Assembly: GCA_016887505.1 (NCBI GenBank) | Contig: CP069393.1 | Location: forward strand, 1,474,001 to 1,538,000 | Reading direction: 5' to 3' | Source of the DNA: Clostridia bacterium | Lineage (GTDB): Bacteria; Bacillota; TC1; UBA5767 | DNA length: 64,000 nucleotides | Shown: piece after piece, positions 47,488-55,536 of the stretch | Position numbering within the stretch: the stretch's first letter is position 1 | Layout of the letters: each line of letters opens with the position of its first letter | Translations under genes and position numbers: made by a program | The notes under the pieces: model-generated | What the model was told of the DNA's origin: nothing | Seen by the model: only the letters and a program-made list of their open reading frames with translations | The model's database searches: none

Positions 47488-48744
47488 TTACGACATACTC
47501 TTATGTATATAGACTGCTAATTTGCTTAATAAATTAACATAACTTCCCAATTCATTATCATACCAACCAAATATTTTAGCGTGAGTTACGGGAATATTAA
47601 TATCCTGTGCATCTTCTATTCCATATTCCCTTAATGTTTCAGCCCTAAGTGGAATAAAACCTGTCCGAGTATGCGTTTCCACCCCTTCAATAACGATTGC
47701 GGCTCTATAGCCTACAATGTCTGACGATACATTTTGTTTCTCGCTAAAAACCAACATATCTTTTTGAGCACCACGTGCTGCTGACTTATACACTTCGTTC
47801 AAAAAGTTTCTATTAATGACCGGGGTTTTGGTTTCCGCATCAAGTTTCGTATTAAATGTTAAATTTAAAGTTATTAAAGAAGCTGTATTTGTAGGTACCC
47901 GAACAGAATCTGCCATAAAACCGATTTCTTTAATTTGCGGCAATATTTCTTCCAATGCTATCGCTGCACCTGTAGTAGTCGGTATTATATTATTAAAAAC
48001 TGAACGATTTCTTCTTAAATCAGAGCGTCCTTCTCCAGGAATAGCATCCAAAATATTTTGATTGTTCGTCGCAGCGTGCACAGTAGACATAGAAGCCGTG
48101 ATTATTTCTGAGGTCTCTTTAGTTTCTAAAAGCGGTTTAACCATATGTGCTAAACCCGTAGTTGTACAACTGGCTGCAGAAATTATATGATGTTCATCCG
48201 GATTATACTTGTTATGATTCACACCATAAACAAACATTCCACTATCTTGAGGCATTTTTTGTGAATCGTCCTTAATTTTAAAAGGAGCACTTACAATAAC
48301 CTTTTCCGCTCCCGCCTCAATATGTCCCCGGACACTGCCCTTAGGGCTATCCGCCGGTACTGTGGGATCCACAAAAGCACCCGTACAATCGATTACTAGT
48401 TGCACGCCTTCTTTAGCCCAATTAATATCTCTAGGATTTCTAGAAGTCATTAGTATCTTTATCTGTATTCCATTAATCTCAAGGAGTCCCTCTGACGCAT
48501 CGACAATATTGATTTCACATTTTTTATTAGTATATCCATAGAGAAACGTGTGGATTGATCCGTAGGTAGAATCTTTTGTTAAAAAATCTATCATGTCCTC
48601 CATTTTTCTACCAGCTTTTCGACCTACATTAATCACGAAACCATCGAAATACTGCAAGCTTAAATGATTCCACAAAGTTAATTTTCCTATTCTTCCAGCA
48701 CCATTTATCCCTAAGATCTTTTTGCATTTTAAAAAGTTATTCAT
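47488..48744 (-). CDS. Divergent GAPDH-family dehydrogenase
   Basis: 418 residues, about 80 longer than ordinary glyceraldehyde-3-phosphate dehydrogenase. The NAD-binding start is ILGINGAGRIGKLTLW; the catalytic cysteine is Cys193 in SAASCTTTGLAH (the usual SCTTNCLAP is altered after SCTT), the base is His223 in STVHAATNNQ, and WYDNELGSYVN replaces WYDNEWGYS. Two insertions are visible: a basic stretch GRKAGRKMEDMIDFL near 41-55 and ADSPKGSVRG near 131-140. The acidic residue that normally selects NAD after the second strand is replaced by the GRKAGR stretch, so NADP use is possible (inference). Second gene of the operon with the dikinase-like protein (47 bases apart, GGAG upstream). Substrate need not be glyceraldehyde 3-phosphate. 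Confidence 0.85.
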   Translation of the reverse strand: MNNFLKCKKILGINGAGRIGKLTLWNHLSLQYFDGFVINVGRKAGRKMEDMIDFLTKDSTYGSIHTFLYGYTNKKCEINIVDASEGLLEINGIQIKILMTSRNPRDINWAKEGVQLVIDCTGAFVDPTVPADSPKGSVRGHIEAGAEKVIVSAPFKIKDDSQKMPQDSGMFVYGVNHNKYNPDEHHIISAASCTTTGLAHMVKPLLETKETSEIITASMSTVHAATNNQNILDAIPGEGRSDLRRNRSVFNNIIPTTTGAAIALEEILPQIKEIGFMADSVRVPTNTASLITLNLTFNTKLDAETKTPVINRNFLNEVYKSAARGAQKDMLVFSEKQNVSSDIVGYRAAIVIEGVETHTRTGFIPLRAETLREYGIEDAQDINIPVTHAKIFGWYDNELGSYVNLLSKLAVYIHKSMS

Positions 48745-48791
48745 TGTGATTTCTCCTTGTAAATGTATTATTGTCTTTAGCCATTTAAAGC

Positions 48792-51700
48792 CTACATATA
48801 GTCTATAGGGTAACTACCCCAAAAGATATTCCCGGACTTACCATCAATCGATATAATGTCTCCAGATTTTAAACTCATCTTATTAATTATACATTCTTTT
48901 TTCATATCGTCTATCACTAAATCCCGGCAATTTACAATACACACTTTTCCTAGTTTGCCTGCTGTAACTGCAGAATGAGAAGTTACACCACCTCGACTAG
49001 TTACCAAACCATCACATATAAATATTTTGGGTATATCGTCAGGCACAGTATCTGGCCGAACTAGTATAAGGTCATACTCTGGAGATTCTTTTTTATACAA
49101 GTTAAGGTCCTCCATGTCAAAGCAAATCTTACCAGTCAAGCAGCCACCATCTGTACCTATTCCTCGGCCAATCAGTTTCATATCTTCAGCTGGAACATTA
49201 AAATAGGAAATTCTTTCTTTCGCATTAATTATTTGCTCTCTTGTTTGGAGAATATATAAATCTTCTGGTTCCTCTGATTCAAAAGTAAACTCTATCTCTT
49301 GATTACTAAAACCATAGTTATATATTAAATCCCAAGATATTTCTTTAAGCCTTTTGTAGATTTTAGGAAAAGCTGATTTTAAAGATATCTCCGAATCCTG
49401 ATAATCCTCTTTTCTTTGGTTCTCAGATATGGGTAAGGTATGTACTAAACCTGCCACAATATCCTCTCCCTGGCTACATAAGGTAAAATCTCCGTAGAGA
49501 TTAATCCCTGGTTTACTCAATTTGGGGTTATGCGTAAAAACTACACCTGAGCCAGATTTTTTTGATTTATTACCCATCACCATTTTCTGAACAATTACCG
49601 CTGTTCCCCATTCATCTGCTATTTGTAAATGCTTGCGATAGGATATCGCTCTTGGCGTATTCCAAGAATCTAAAACCATATTAATTGCTTGCTTCAACTG
49701 CTTATAGGGATCATTATTTATAAATACTTTATGCTCTAACAATACCACTTTATACTGGTCCACTAGTTCCTTCATCTGCGAAGAATTAAAATCGGCTTTT
49801 TTAACTACGCCATATTTCTCCTTTAAATTTTTCATCTGAATATCAAAATACGATCGCTCTATCCCATTAAACATCCCCCAGCTTTGGATAAATCTCCGGT
49901 ATGAGTCCCATGACATCCAAGCTTTGTCAGGATCCTTAGCCAGATTGGTAGCAATTTCATCATTAATGCCCACATTTAAAAAAGTACTCATACCACCCGG
50001 TAAAGAAATAGCTGTTCCAGAGCGGACAGACAATAAAAGGGGATTGCTCTTATCTCCAAATTTTTGCTTAGTAATTCTCTCTATTTCCCGAATATTTTCG
50101 TATATTAATTCCTCTAATTCTAAACTCATATAGGGGTGATCTAAAACCGTTTCCATATGTCTGAATACTTCCGTCGTCAGGACAAAACCTGCTGGAATAG
50201 GAAAATTATAAGACGTCAACTTTTTCAGGTAATAGGCTTTTGCACCTAAGAAAACTCTATTATCTATTCTAGGCGTTGCTCTGTTGAATGGGCTTACCGT
50301 TAAATCAGGATTATAGGTCATCATATTTCTGATGTACTTTTGCGAGTAGTTATCAATAACACGGTGCAACTTATTGATAGAATCCGAGATAAAATTATCT
50401 AATTGTTGAATTAAAAAGGCAGAAGAGAGTATCTCTCTATAAAATCCTTCAGATTTTTTTAGTAAGGTTTCCTTGGAATTATCAAAAATACGAGGTACCA
50501 CTTCTCCAAGAGCAGCATCATAGAATCTCATGAAATATTCATTTATAATCTCTTTAATATTTAGAGCCATGAATTGAAAAATATTTATATACTGTTCCAA
50601 AGTAAAGCTAGGTGAAGACAAGCTATACCTAAACATCTCTAAATTTGAATTGAAACTCTGATTTTCCATTCCATCTAATTCCAAACCAATTTTAAACAAA
50701 TTAAGCGCTTCATAAATGTTGTTCAACGTTTTCGCTGTAATATACTCTAATTTAATTTCTCCTAAGATATTATTCATCAAACTAGATGCGACTTTTTCCA
50801 ATCTATACATTAAGCCTAAAGCCTCAAATTTAGGCTCACTATATTTCCCATACATCGATGGTATTCCAATAGCGATATGACGCTTATAATAAATATTTTC
50901 ATACGCTTGACTCTTCTTAGGGTCCAGTATTACGTTTTTCAATTTACCCATTAATAAATAGACTTGATTTAGCGAGTCAATATTATTTTGCTCCGTCATA
51001 TGGTTTTTTAATATAGTAACTTCCTTTTCACTAAAAAAATTGCTTTTTTCTAGAACTCCCACAATATCAATCGTTTCCAAAGTGTATTTTTCAATTAGCA
51101 AATTATTGATTTGAATTAAATAGATTAATCTCTTTTTATCTCGATCGTTATCACTCGCATATCCACTAATAAAATTTACGACTTCCGTTTCGGGTAAAGT
51201 TAAGAGCCCTAAATAATCTGTTTTAAACTCCTTACAAGTAGCCTTCATAAGCTTATGCACAGTTGTATAATACTTATTTTTAGTATCTAATGTGCCCTTT
51301 AAGTCTGGAGGCAGGATATCACTTAAGCTAAGTGTATCTCCTGTAAGCCAGTAAGTGCCCACTCTTTGAATTAAATCAATATGAGTATTATTGCTTTCTG
51401 TATGAATCTGTTTTCGCACAAAATGGATAAGGCGGTCCTCTCTTCTAGCTAATTCATCCATCGCCGTCGTCGCTTCTCTAAGTTTTCCTTCTGCTCCTAT
51501 TTCTCTGAAATAAACGGGGAAGAATCGAGCCAACTGCTTTATTTGATTATAAACTGGAGCTATTTCCGAATTAAGCAGTTTCGTAACATCTCTTTGAAAA
51601 AGATCTGTATCCGAAATAAATATACCGCCCAGTCTCACATTAACCAACAAGGCTGCTAATAGCTTTTTAAAGCTATTGGGTGCTCTTTCAATTAATTCTA

Positions 51701-52859
51701 ACCACACCCTAATATTTTTCACATGGTTTGTATTTACCTTGATTTGCCAATCAATCGTTAATTCTAAATTACCAGGATTTATAAAACCGAAGGATATCAA
51801 TTTACGATTAAAATAAGAAATCAGTTTTAGATCATCAATATCTACAATTTCTTTACCCAGTGTGGATATACAGTCTAAAACAGTCCCGGAATATTGAGAA
51901 TTTAATTCTACAAAAAGGCTAAATAATTTATCAATAAATTCATATCTTTCATCATTTTCCAAGCCAATTAAAGAATCTTTTAATAATCTATTCATACTAT
52001 ATAGTAAGTGATTTTTAAGTTGATTCATCCCAGGTAAATGCATAATGAAAAATAGGTACTGTATTTTCTCTATAGACAATTCAAATTCATCACTAAAATG
52101 TCTAAAATGATTGGCTATATCATTAAAGAATAAATTAGAGGTAATTTCCTCCCAATTTTGGGAGTTCTCTATCTGTTGCTTTAAATCATCAAAGAATTTA
52201 GCACCTATTACTTCACTTACCGTAGATGCATATTTAGATTGAAAAATACTTCTTTTACTATCGAACCACTCTTCAGCATTGGTGCTTTTTTTCCAATAAT
52301 CCGTGCTTTTTAGCAAAATATCTTTCGTCATTGAACATATTTCGGTGTTAAATTCAGGAATCGCTGCGACCCTCGATAAATAGTTTTTAAAAAAGCCTGC
52401 ATTCCGAATAAAAATATCTTGGTTGCTAGCCATACCTTTTTTTATTAAAGCTATTACTCTTTTAATAACTTCAGGACGTGATTTTCCTTCTTTAAGCAGT
52501 TGATCAATGAACTTAAAGATGATTTTCATCAACTGTTCTTCTCTGCTAGGTCCCATTTTCTTTGCATAGAGGTCTTCAAAAATTCCAATCAAAAAAATAA
52601 GTGCTTCTTCCGACTCCTCAATGGAGTTGTAAAACCACAGGTCAGTTAAACTTATATTATGCAAATTTTCTAAAATATAGTCATAGTTAACGAAATTATG
52701 ATTGTATTCCAAAATAAATTCTTCTGTTCGTTTATTTATACCCCACTTCTCTGCCGAAAGGCCGATAAACCAATTATGCTTTTCGGGTATCTCTATATCT
52801 TCATGTCTGGTTTCTACTAGATTAGCTTCTAAAGCCTTAGATTCGAATATCTTTTCCAT
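48792..52859 (-). CDS. Dikinase-like protein, PPDK ATP and His domains, no PEP barrel
   Basis: 1355 residues. About 1-865: helical region I cannot assign (no repeats or known motif). About 870-1240: PPDK/PEP-synthase-type nucleotide domain (LGAKAYYLKKL...FPIPAGFVLT; SVRSGTAISLPGGMSTFLN, close to PPDK's SVRSG...MPGMMDT; later EFTFESEEPEDLYILQTREQ). About 1255-1355: phospho-histidine swivel domain with TSRGGVTSHSAVTAG, His1295. The protein stops there, whereas PPDK and PEP synthase continue with a PEP/pyruvate TIM barrel. Rifampin phosphotransferase and glucan, water dikinase also lack that barrel and use another acceptor domain. I infer an ATP-dependent dikinase whose acceptor is bound by the unknown N-terminus or by the GAPDH-like partner. 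Kinase versus PEP-independent function is unproven. Confidence 0.85.
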   Translation of the reverse strand: MEKIFESKALEANLVETRHEDIEIPEKHNWFIGLSAEKWGINKRTEEFILEYNHNFVNYDYILENLHNISLTDLWFYNSIEESEEALIFLIGIFEDLYAKKMGPSREEQLMKIIFKFIDQLLKEGKSRPEVIKRVIALIKKGMASNQDIFIRNAGFFKNYLSRVAAIPEFNTEICSMTKDILLKSTDYWKKSTNAEEWFDSKRSIFQSKYASTVSEVIGAKFFDDLKQQIENSQNWEEITSNLFFNDIANHFRHFSDEFELSIEKIQYLFFIMHLPGMNQLKNHLLYSMNRLLKDSLIGLENDERYEFIDKLFSLFVELNSQYSGTVLDCISTLGKEIVDIDDLKLISYFNRKLISFGFINPGNLELTIDWQIKVNTNHVKNIRVWLELIERAPNSFKKLLAALLVNVRLGGIFISDTDLFQRDVTKLLNSEIAPVYNQIKQLARFFPVYFREIGAEGKLREATTAMDELARREDRLIHFVRKQIHTESNNTHIDLIQRVGTYWLTGDTLSLSDILPPDLKGTLDTKNKYYTTVHKLMKATCKEFKTDYLGLLTLPETEVVNFISGYASDNDRDKKRLIYLIQINNLLIEKYTLETIDIVGVLEKSNFFSEKEVTILKNHMTEQNNIDSLNQVYLLMGKLKNVILDPKKSQAYENIYYKRHIAIGIPSMYGKYSEPKFEALGLMYRLEKVASSLMNNILGEIKLEYITAKTLNNIYEALNLFKIGLELDGMENQSFNSNLEMFRYSLSSPSFTLEQYINIFQFMALNIKEIINEYFMRFYDAALGEVVPRIFDNSKETLLKKSEGFYREILSSAFLIQQLDNFISDSINKLHRVIDNYSQKYIRNMMTYNPDLTVSPFNRATPRIDNRVFLGAKAYYLKKLTSYNFPIPAGFVLTTEVFRHMETVLDHPYMSLELEELIYENIREIERITKQKFGDKSNPLLLSVRSGTAISLPGGMSTFLNVGINDEIATNLAKDPDKAWMSWDSYRRFIQSWGMFNGIERSYFDIQMKNLKEKYGVVKKADFNSSQMKELVDQYKVVLLEHKVFINNDPYKQLKQAINMVLDSWNTPRAISYRKHLQIADEWGTAVIVQKMVMGNKSKKSGSGVVFTHNPKLSKPGINLYGDFTLCSQGEDIVAGLVHTLPISENQRKEDYQDSEISLKSAFPKIYKRLKEISWDLIYNYGFSNQEIEFTFESEEPEDLYILQTREQIINAKERISYFNVPAEDMKLIGRGIGTDGGCLTGKICFDMEDLNLYKKESPEYDLILVRPDTVPDDIPKIFICDGLVTSRGGVTSHSAVTAGKLGKVCIVNCRDLVIDDMKKECIINKMSLKSGDIISIDGKSGNIFWGSYPIDYM

Positions 52860-53318
52860 GTAATCACCCTGAATTTATATCCTTTCATTTTTCAATAGTA
52901 ATTATCATACTATTATAACATGTTAATTTTAAAAGCACTCATTGCCAAAGTTTACAACATAGTGAGGCCAGTAAAGCCTGCCGACAAAAATAATCACAGC
53001 TAGGTGCACCTTGGGAAAAATCCATTTCATACACCATAATCACATTCTGCACTTTTCGCAAATCCAGATTCAATAATTTCGAAGATGCTTCTAATGCAAA
53101 GATTACTTGCTAAAACCAAAGACTTAAATACAAATATAAGAGTGTACAAGATGATTTCTTATTCGTAGCTTCAGGCTGAGTCGGAGGGTATTTTTGCTGT
53201 ATTAAGAGGAGATTAACAGCGAATTGGATTTTTGTGGTTACTATACTGTGAACAAGTCGGAATGAAAACGTAAAGGAGTCGAATTCGACTCCTTTACAAA
53301 ACAAGCGCTTATTTGACT
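52860..53318. other. Intergenic region before the dikinase-like operon
   Basis: About 460 bases. The ABC-F terminator (53270-53297) is at its right end. The dikinase promoter should lie here; none is clear. No gene found. Confidence 0.45.
53270..53297 (-). terminator. Intrinsic terminator of the ABC-F gene
   Basis: 28-base perfect palindrome (GTAAAGGAGTCGAA and complement) followed on the minus strand by GTTTTC, 22 bases past the stop. Confidence 0.85.
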
Positions 53319-54923
53319 TTACATTTTCACCACAGAAGTGGATTGATACTCCAGGTATTCATCGTATGTCATTTTTTTATCTATTATGCCATCTGACGTG
53401 ATTTCTATGATCCGGTTTGCGATGGTTTGTACAAATTCATGGTCATGGGATGAAAAAATTATTGTTCCAGTGAAGTTGATCAGTCCATCATTGAGTGATG
53501 TGATGGACTCAAGATCTAGGTGGTTGGTCGGTTCATCTAATAAGAGAAAATTTGCATTACTTAACATCATCTTGGAGAGCATACAACGAACTCTTTCCCC
53601 ACCAGACAGAACATTGGCCTTTTTTAAAGATTCTTCCCCAGAAAACAACATACTACCCAAATAGCCTCTTATGAAGTTTTCTGCTTTTTCCGCAGAAAAC
53701 TGGCGTAGCCAATCGATTAGATTTAACTCTACCTTGTTAAAGAAAGCTGTGTTGTCCTTAGGAAAGTAAGCTTGAGATGTTGTAACACCCCATTTAAATT
53801 CACCACTATCTTGGACAAGTTCACCCATTAAAATCTTGAATAGCGCGGTCTTTGCTTGTTCATTAGACCCGACAAGTGCAACCTTATCGCCTTTATCAAT
53901 TACAAAACTGATATTGTCTAAAAGTGTATTGCCATCTATGGTTTTAGTCAGACCTTCAACGGTTAAAAGTTCATTGCCGGCTTCCCTCTCAGGCTTAAAT
54001 TTTATATAGGGATACTTTCTTGAGGAAGGCTCGATGTCTTCCATGGTTATCTTCTCCAGTAGTTTTTTACGGGAGGTAGCTTGCTTTGATTTGGAAGCAT
54101 TGGCGCTGAAACGGTCTATGAAATCCTGCAGGGCTTTTCTCTTCTCTTCAGCTTTCTTGTTTTCATCACGCTGAATTTGGAGCGATAACTGACTTGAATG
54201 ATACCAAAAATCATAGTTGCCAACATGTATTTTAATTTTACCGAAATCCAGGTCTGCGATATGTGTACATACCTTATTGAGAAAATACCTATCGTGTGAA
54301 ACAACGATTACCGTATTTTCAAAATCCAGTAGAAAGTTTTCTAGCCAAGAAATAGCCTCCTCGTCTAGATGGTTGGTTGGCTCATCTAAAAGTAAGATTT
54401 GTGGTTTGCCAAATAGGGCCTGAGCCAGTAAAACCTTAACCTTTTCATCCCCATTTAATTCTTTCATGAGCTTTTGATGCAAGCATTCCTCTATACCTAA
54501 CCCGGTTAGAAGTGAAGCAGCTTCAGGTTCTGCTTCCCAACCGTTTAGTTCGTCGAATTCAGCTTCTAATTCTGCTGCTTTAATGCCATCTTCTTCCGAA
54601 AAATCTGTTTTTGTATAAATAGCATCTTTTTCCTTCATAATTTCAAAAAGCCTTACGTGTCCCATTATGACTGTTTCCAAAACTACGTGCTCATCAAATT
54701 CATAGTGATCCTGCTTTAAGACTGCAAGTCTTTCGCCAGCAGTTATGTTGACCACACCTGTGCTTGCTTCAATTTCTCCGGAAAGTATTTTCAAAAATGT
54801 GGATTTTCCTACTCCATTGGGTCCGATTAAGCCATAACAGTTTCCGTGCGTAAATTTTATGTTTACATCTTCAAACAATTTACGTCCGCCGTATCTTAAG
54901 CTAATATTATTTGTACTAATCAA
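53319..54923 (-). CDS. ABC-F protein, YkpA/YbiT type
   Basis: 534-residue cytoplasmic twin-ATPase without membrane domain. NBD1: Walker A GPNGVGKST, altered signature LNGDEKVKVLLAQ, Walker B LLLDEPTNHLD. NBD2: altered Walker A GSNEQAKTALFK, standard LSGGERVRCML and LLLDEPTNHLDLES. The linker between (about 240-300) is lysine-rich (KAEEKRKALQDFIDRFSANASKSKQATSRKKLLEKI), as in ABC-F ribosome-binding factors. The degenerate second Walker A and first signature occur also in YkpA/YbiT homologues. These proteins bind the ribosomal E site and tune translation; antibiotic resistance is possible but unlikely for this branch. TTG start with AAAGGCGGC upstream. Confidence 0.92.
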   Translation of the reverse strand: MISTNNISLRYGGRKLFEDVNIKFTHGNCYGLIGPNGVGKSTFLKILSGEIEASTGVVNITAGERLAVLKQDHYEFDEHVVLETVIMGHVRLFEIMKEKDAIYTKTDFSEEDGIKAAELEAEFDELNGWEAEPEAASLLTGLGIEECLHQKLMKELNGDEKVKVLLAQALFGKPQILLLDEPTNHLDEEAISWLENFLLDFENTVIVVSHDRYFLNKVCTHIADLDFGKIKIHVGNYDFWYHSSQLSLQIQRDENKKAEEKRKALQDFIDRFSANASKSKQATSRKKLLEKITMEDIEPSSRKYPYIKFKPEREAGNELLTVEGLTKTIDGNTLLDNISFVIDKGDKVALVGSNEQAKTALFKILMGELVQDSGEFKWGVTTSQAYFPKDNTAFFNKVELNLIDWLRQFSAEKAENFIRGYLGSMLFSGEESLKKANVLSGGERVRCMLSKMMLSNANFLLLDEPTNHLDLESITSLNDGLINFTGTIIFSSHDHEFVQTIANRIIEITSDGIIDKKMTYDEYLEYQSTSVVKM

Positions 54924-55037
54924 TTATAAGCCGCCTTTTTTTACTATTTTTAACGTAACTTTAGAAGTATAGCACATGGCAAGCATATAATCTATTTCCT
55001 GGTAGATATTTCTTAATAAGCTCATAGCAGCCTAGAA

Positions 55038-55095
55038 TAAGTACGTATAATGATAATGAGCCAATAACTCATTTTACGGTTTCGATAAAAATGTG
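55038..55095 (+). repeat. Solo left-end fragment of an IS256-type element
   Basis: AAGTACGTATAATG, then AATGAGCCAATAACTCA and GGTTTCGATAAAAATGTG, line up with the left end of the IS at 25440 over about 60 bases with a short deletion. No transposase follows. Confidence 0.5.
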
Positions 55096-55207
55096 TATTC
55101 AATCAGTCAAATACCTATCCCCTTGAATGCAAAAAAACCTTTAAAATAAAGAGTTTTCGTTGTATCAATACTAGGGTCTAAAGACTCAAATTTTATACCT
55201 TATCATT

Positions 55208-55320
55208 TTGTTTATTATTGATCCATACTGATGTACTCATCCCATAATAGTTGTCTGTCCAACTGTAATTCCATCATTCTACTATATTTCGATAACTAAA
55301 TGGATACTTCAAATACCATC
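55208..55320 (-). pseudogene. Possible IS3-family orfB tail and right end
   Basis: Homologous to 38727-38850; minus strand reads KYPFSYRNIVE then stop. Same reasoning and limits as that entry. Confidence 0.35.
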
Positions 55321-55434
55321 GAACCAGCAATAGTATTATTGCTTTCTGATATTGTTTACCTTAAACATACAACTCACCATTCCTATTTAAGGGCAAGTTT
55401 TCATATATGGATAACGTTTAAACCTGAACCAGAT

Positions 55435-55475
55435 AAAGCCTCCTGTCGCAATGTTGCCTTTTGACAGGAGGCTTT
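55435..55475 (-). terminator. Intrinsic terminator of the third SLH gene
   Basis: Perfect 13-base arms AAAGCCTCCTGTC and GACAGGAGGCTTT around a 15-base loop, about 60 bases past the stop. Confidence 0.75.
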
Positions 55476-55536
55476 CTTTCAATGTGTTTTTACCTTGCTT
55501 AGGTCACAGATGCGACAGAATCCCTTCAATTTTACT

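Larger units (their letters stand above)
54924..55536. other. Intergenic region of mobile-element fragments
   Basis: About 610 bases. 55038-55095 matches the left end of the 25.4 kb IS256-type element. A hairpin-plus-GTATCAATACTAG unit is at about 55125-55175. 55208-55320 is an IS3-like tail. Terminator at 55435-55475. Confidence 0.5.
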
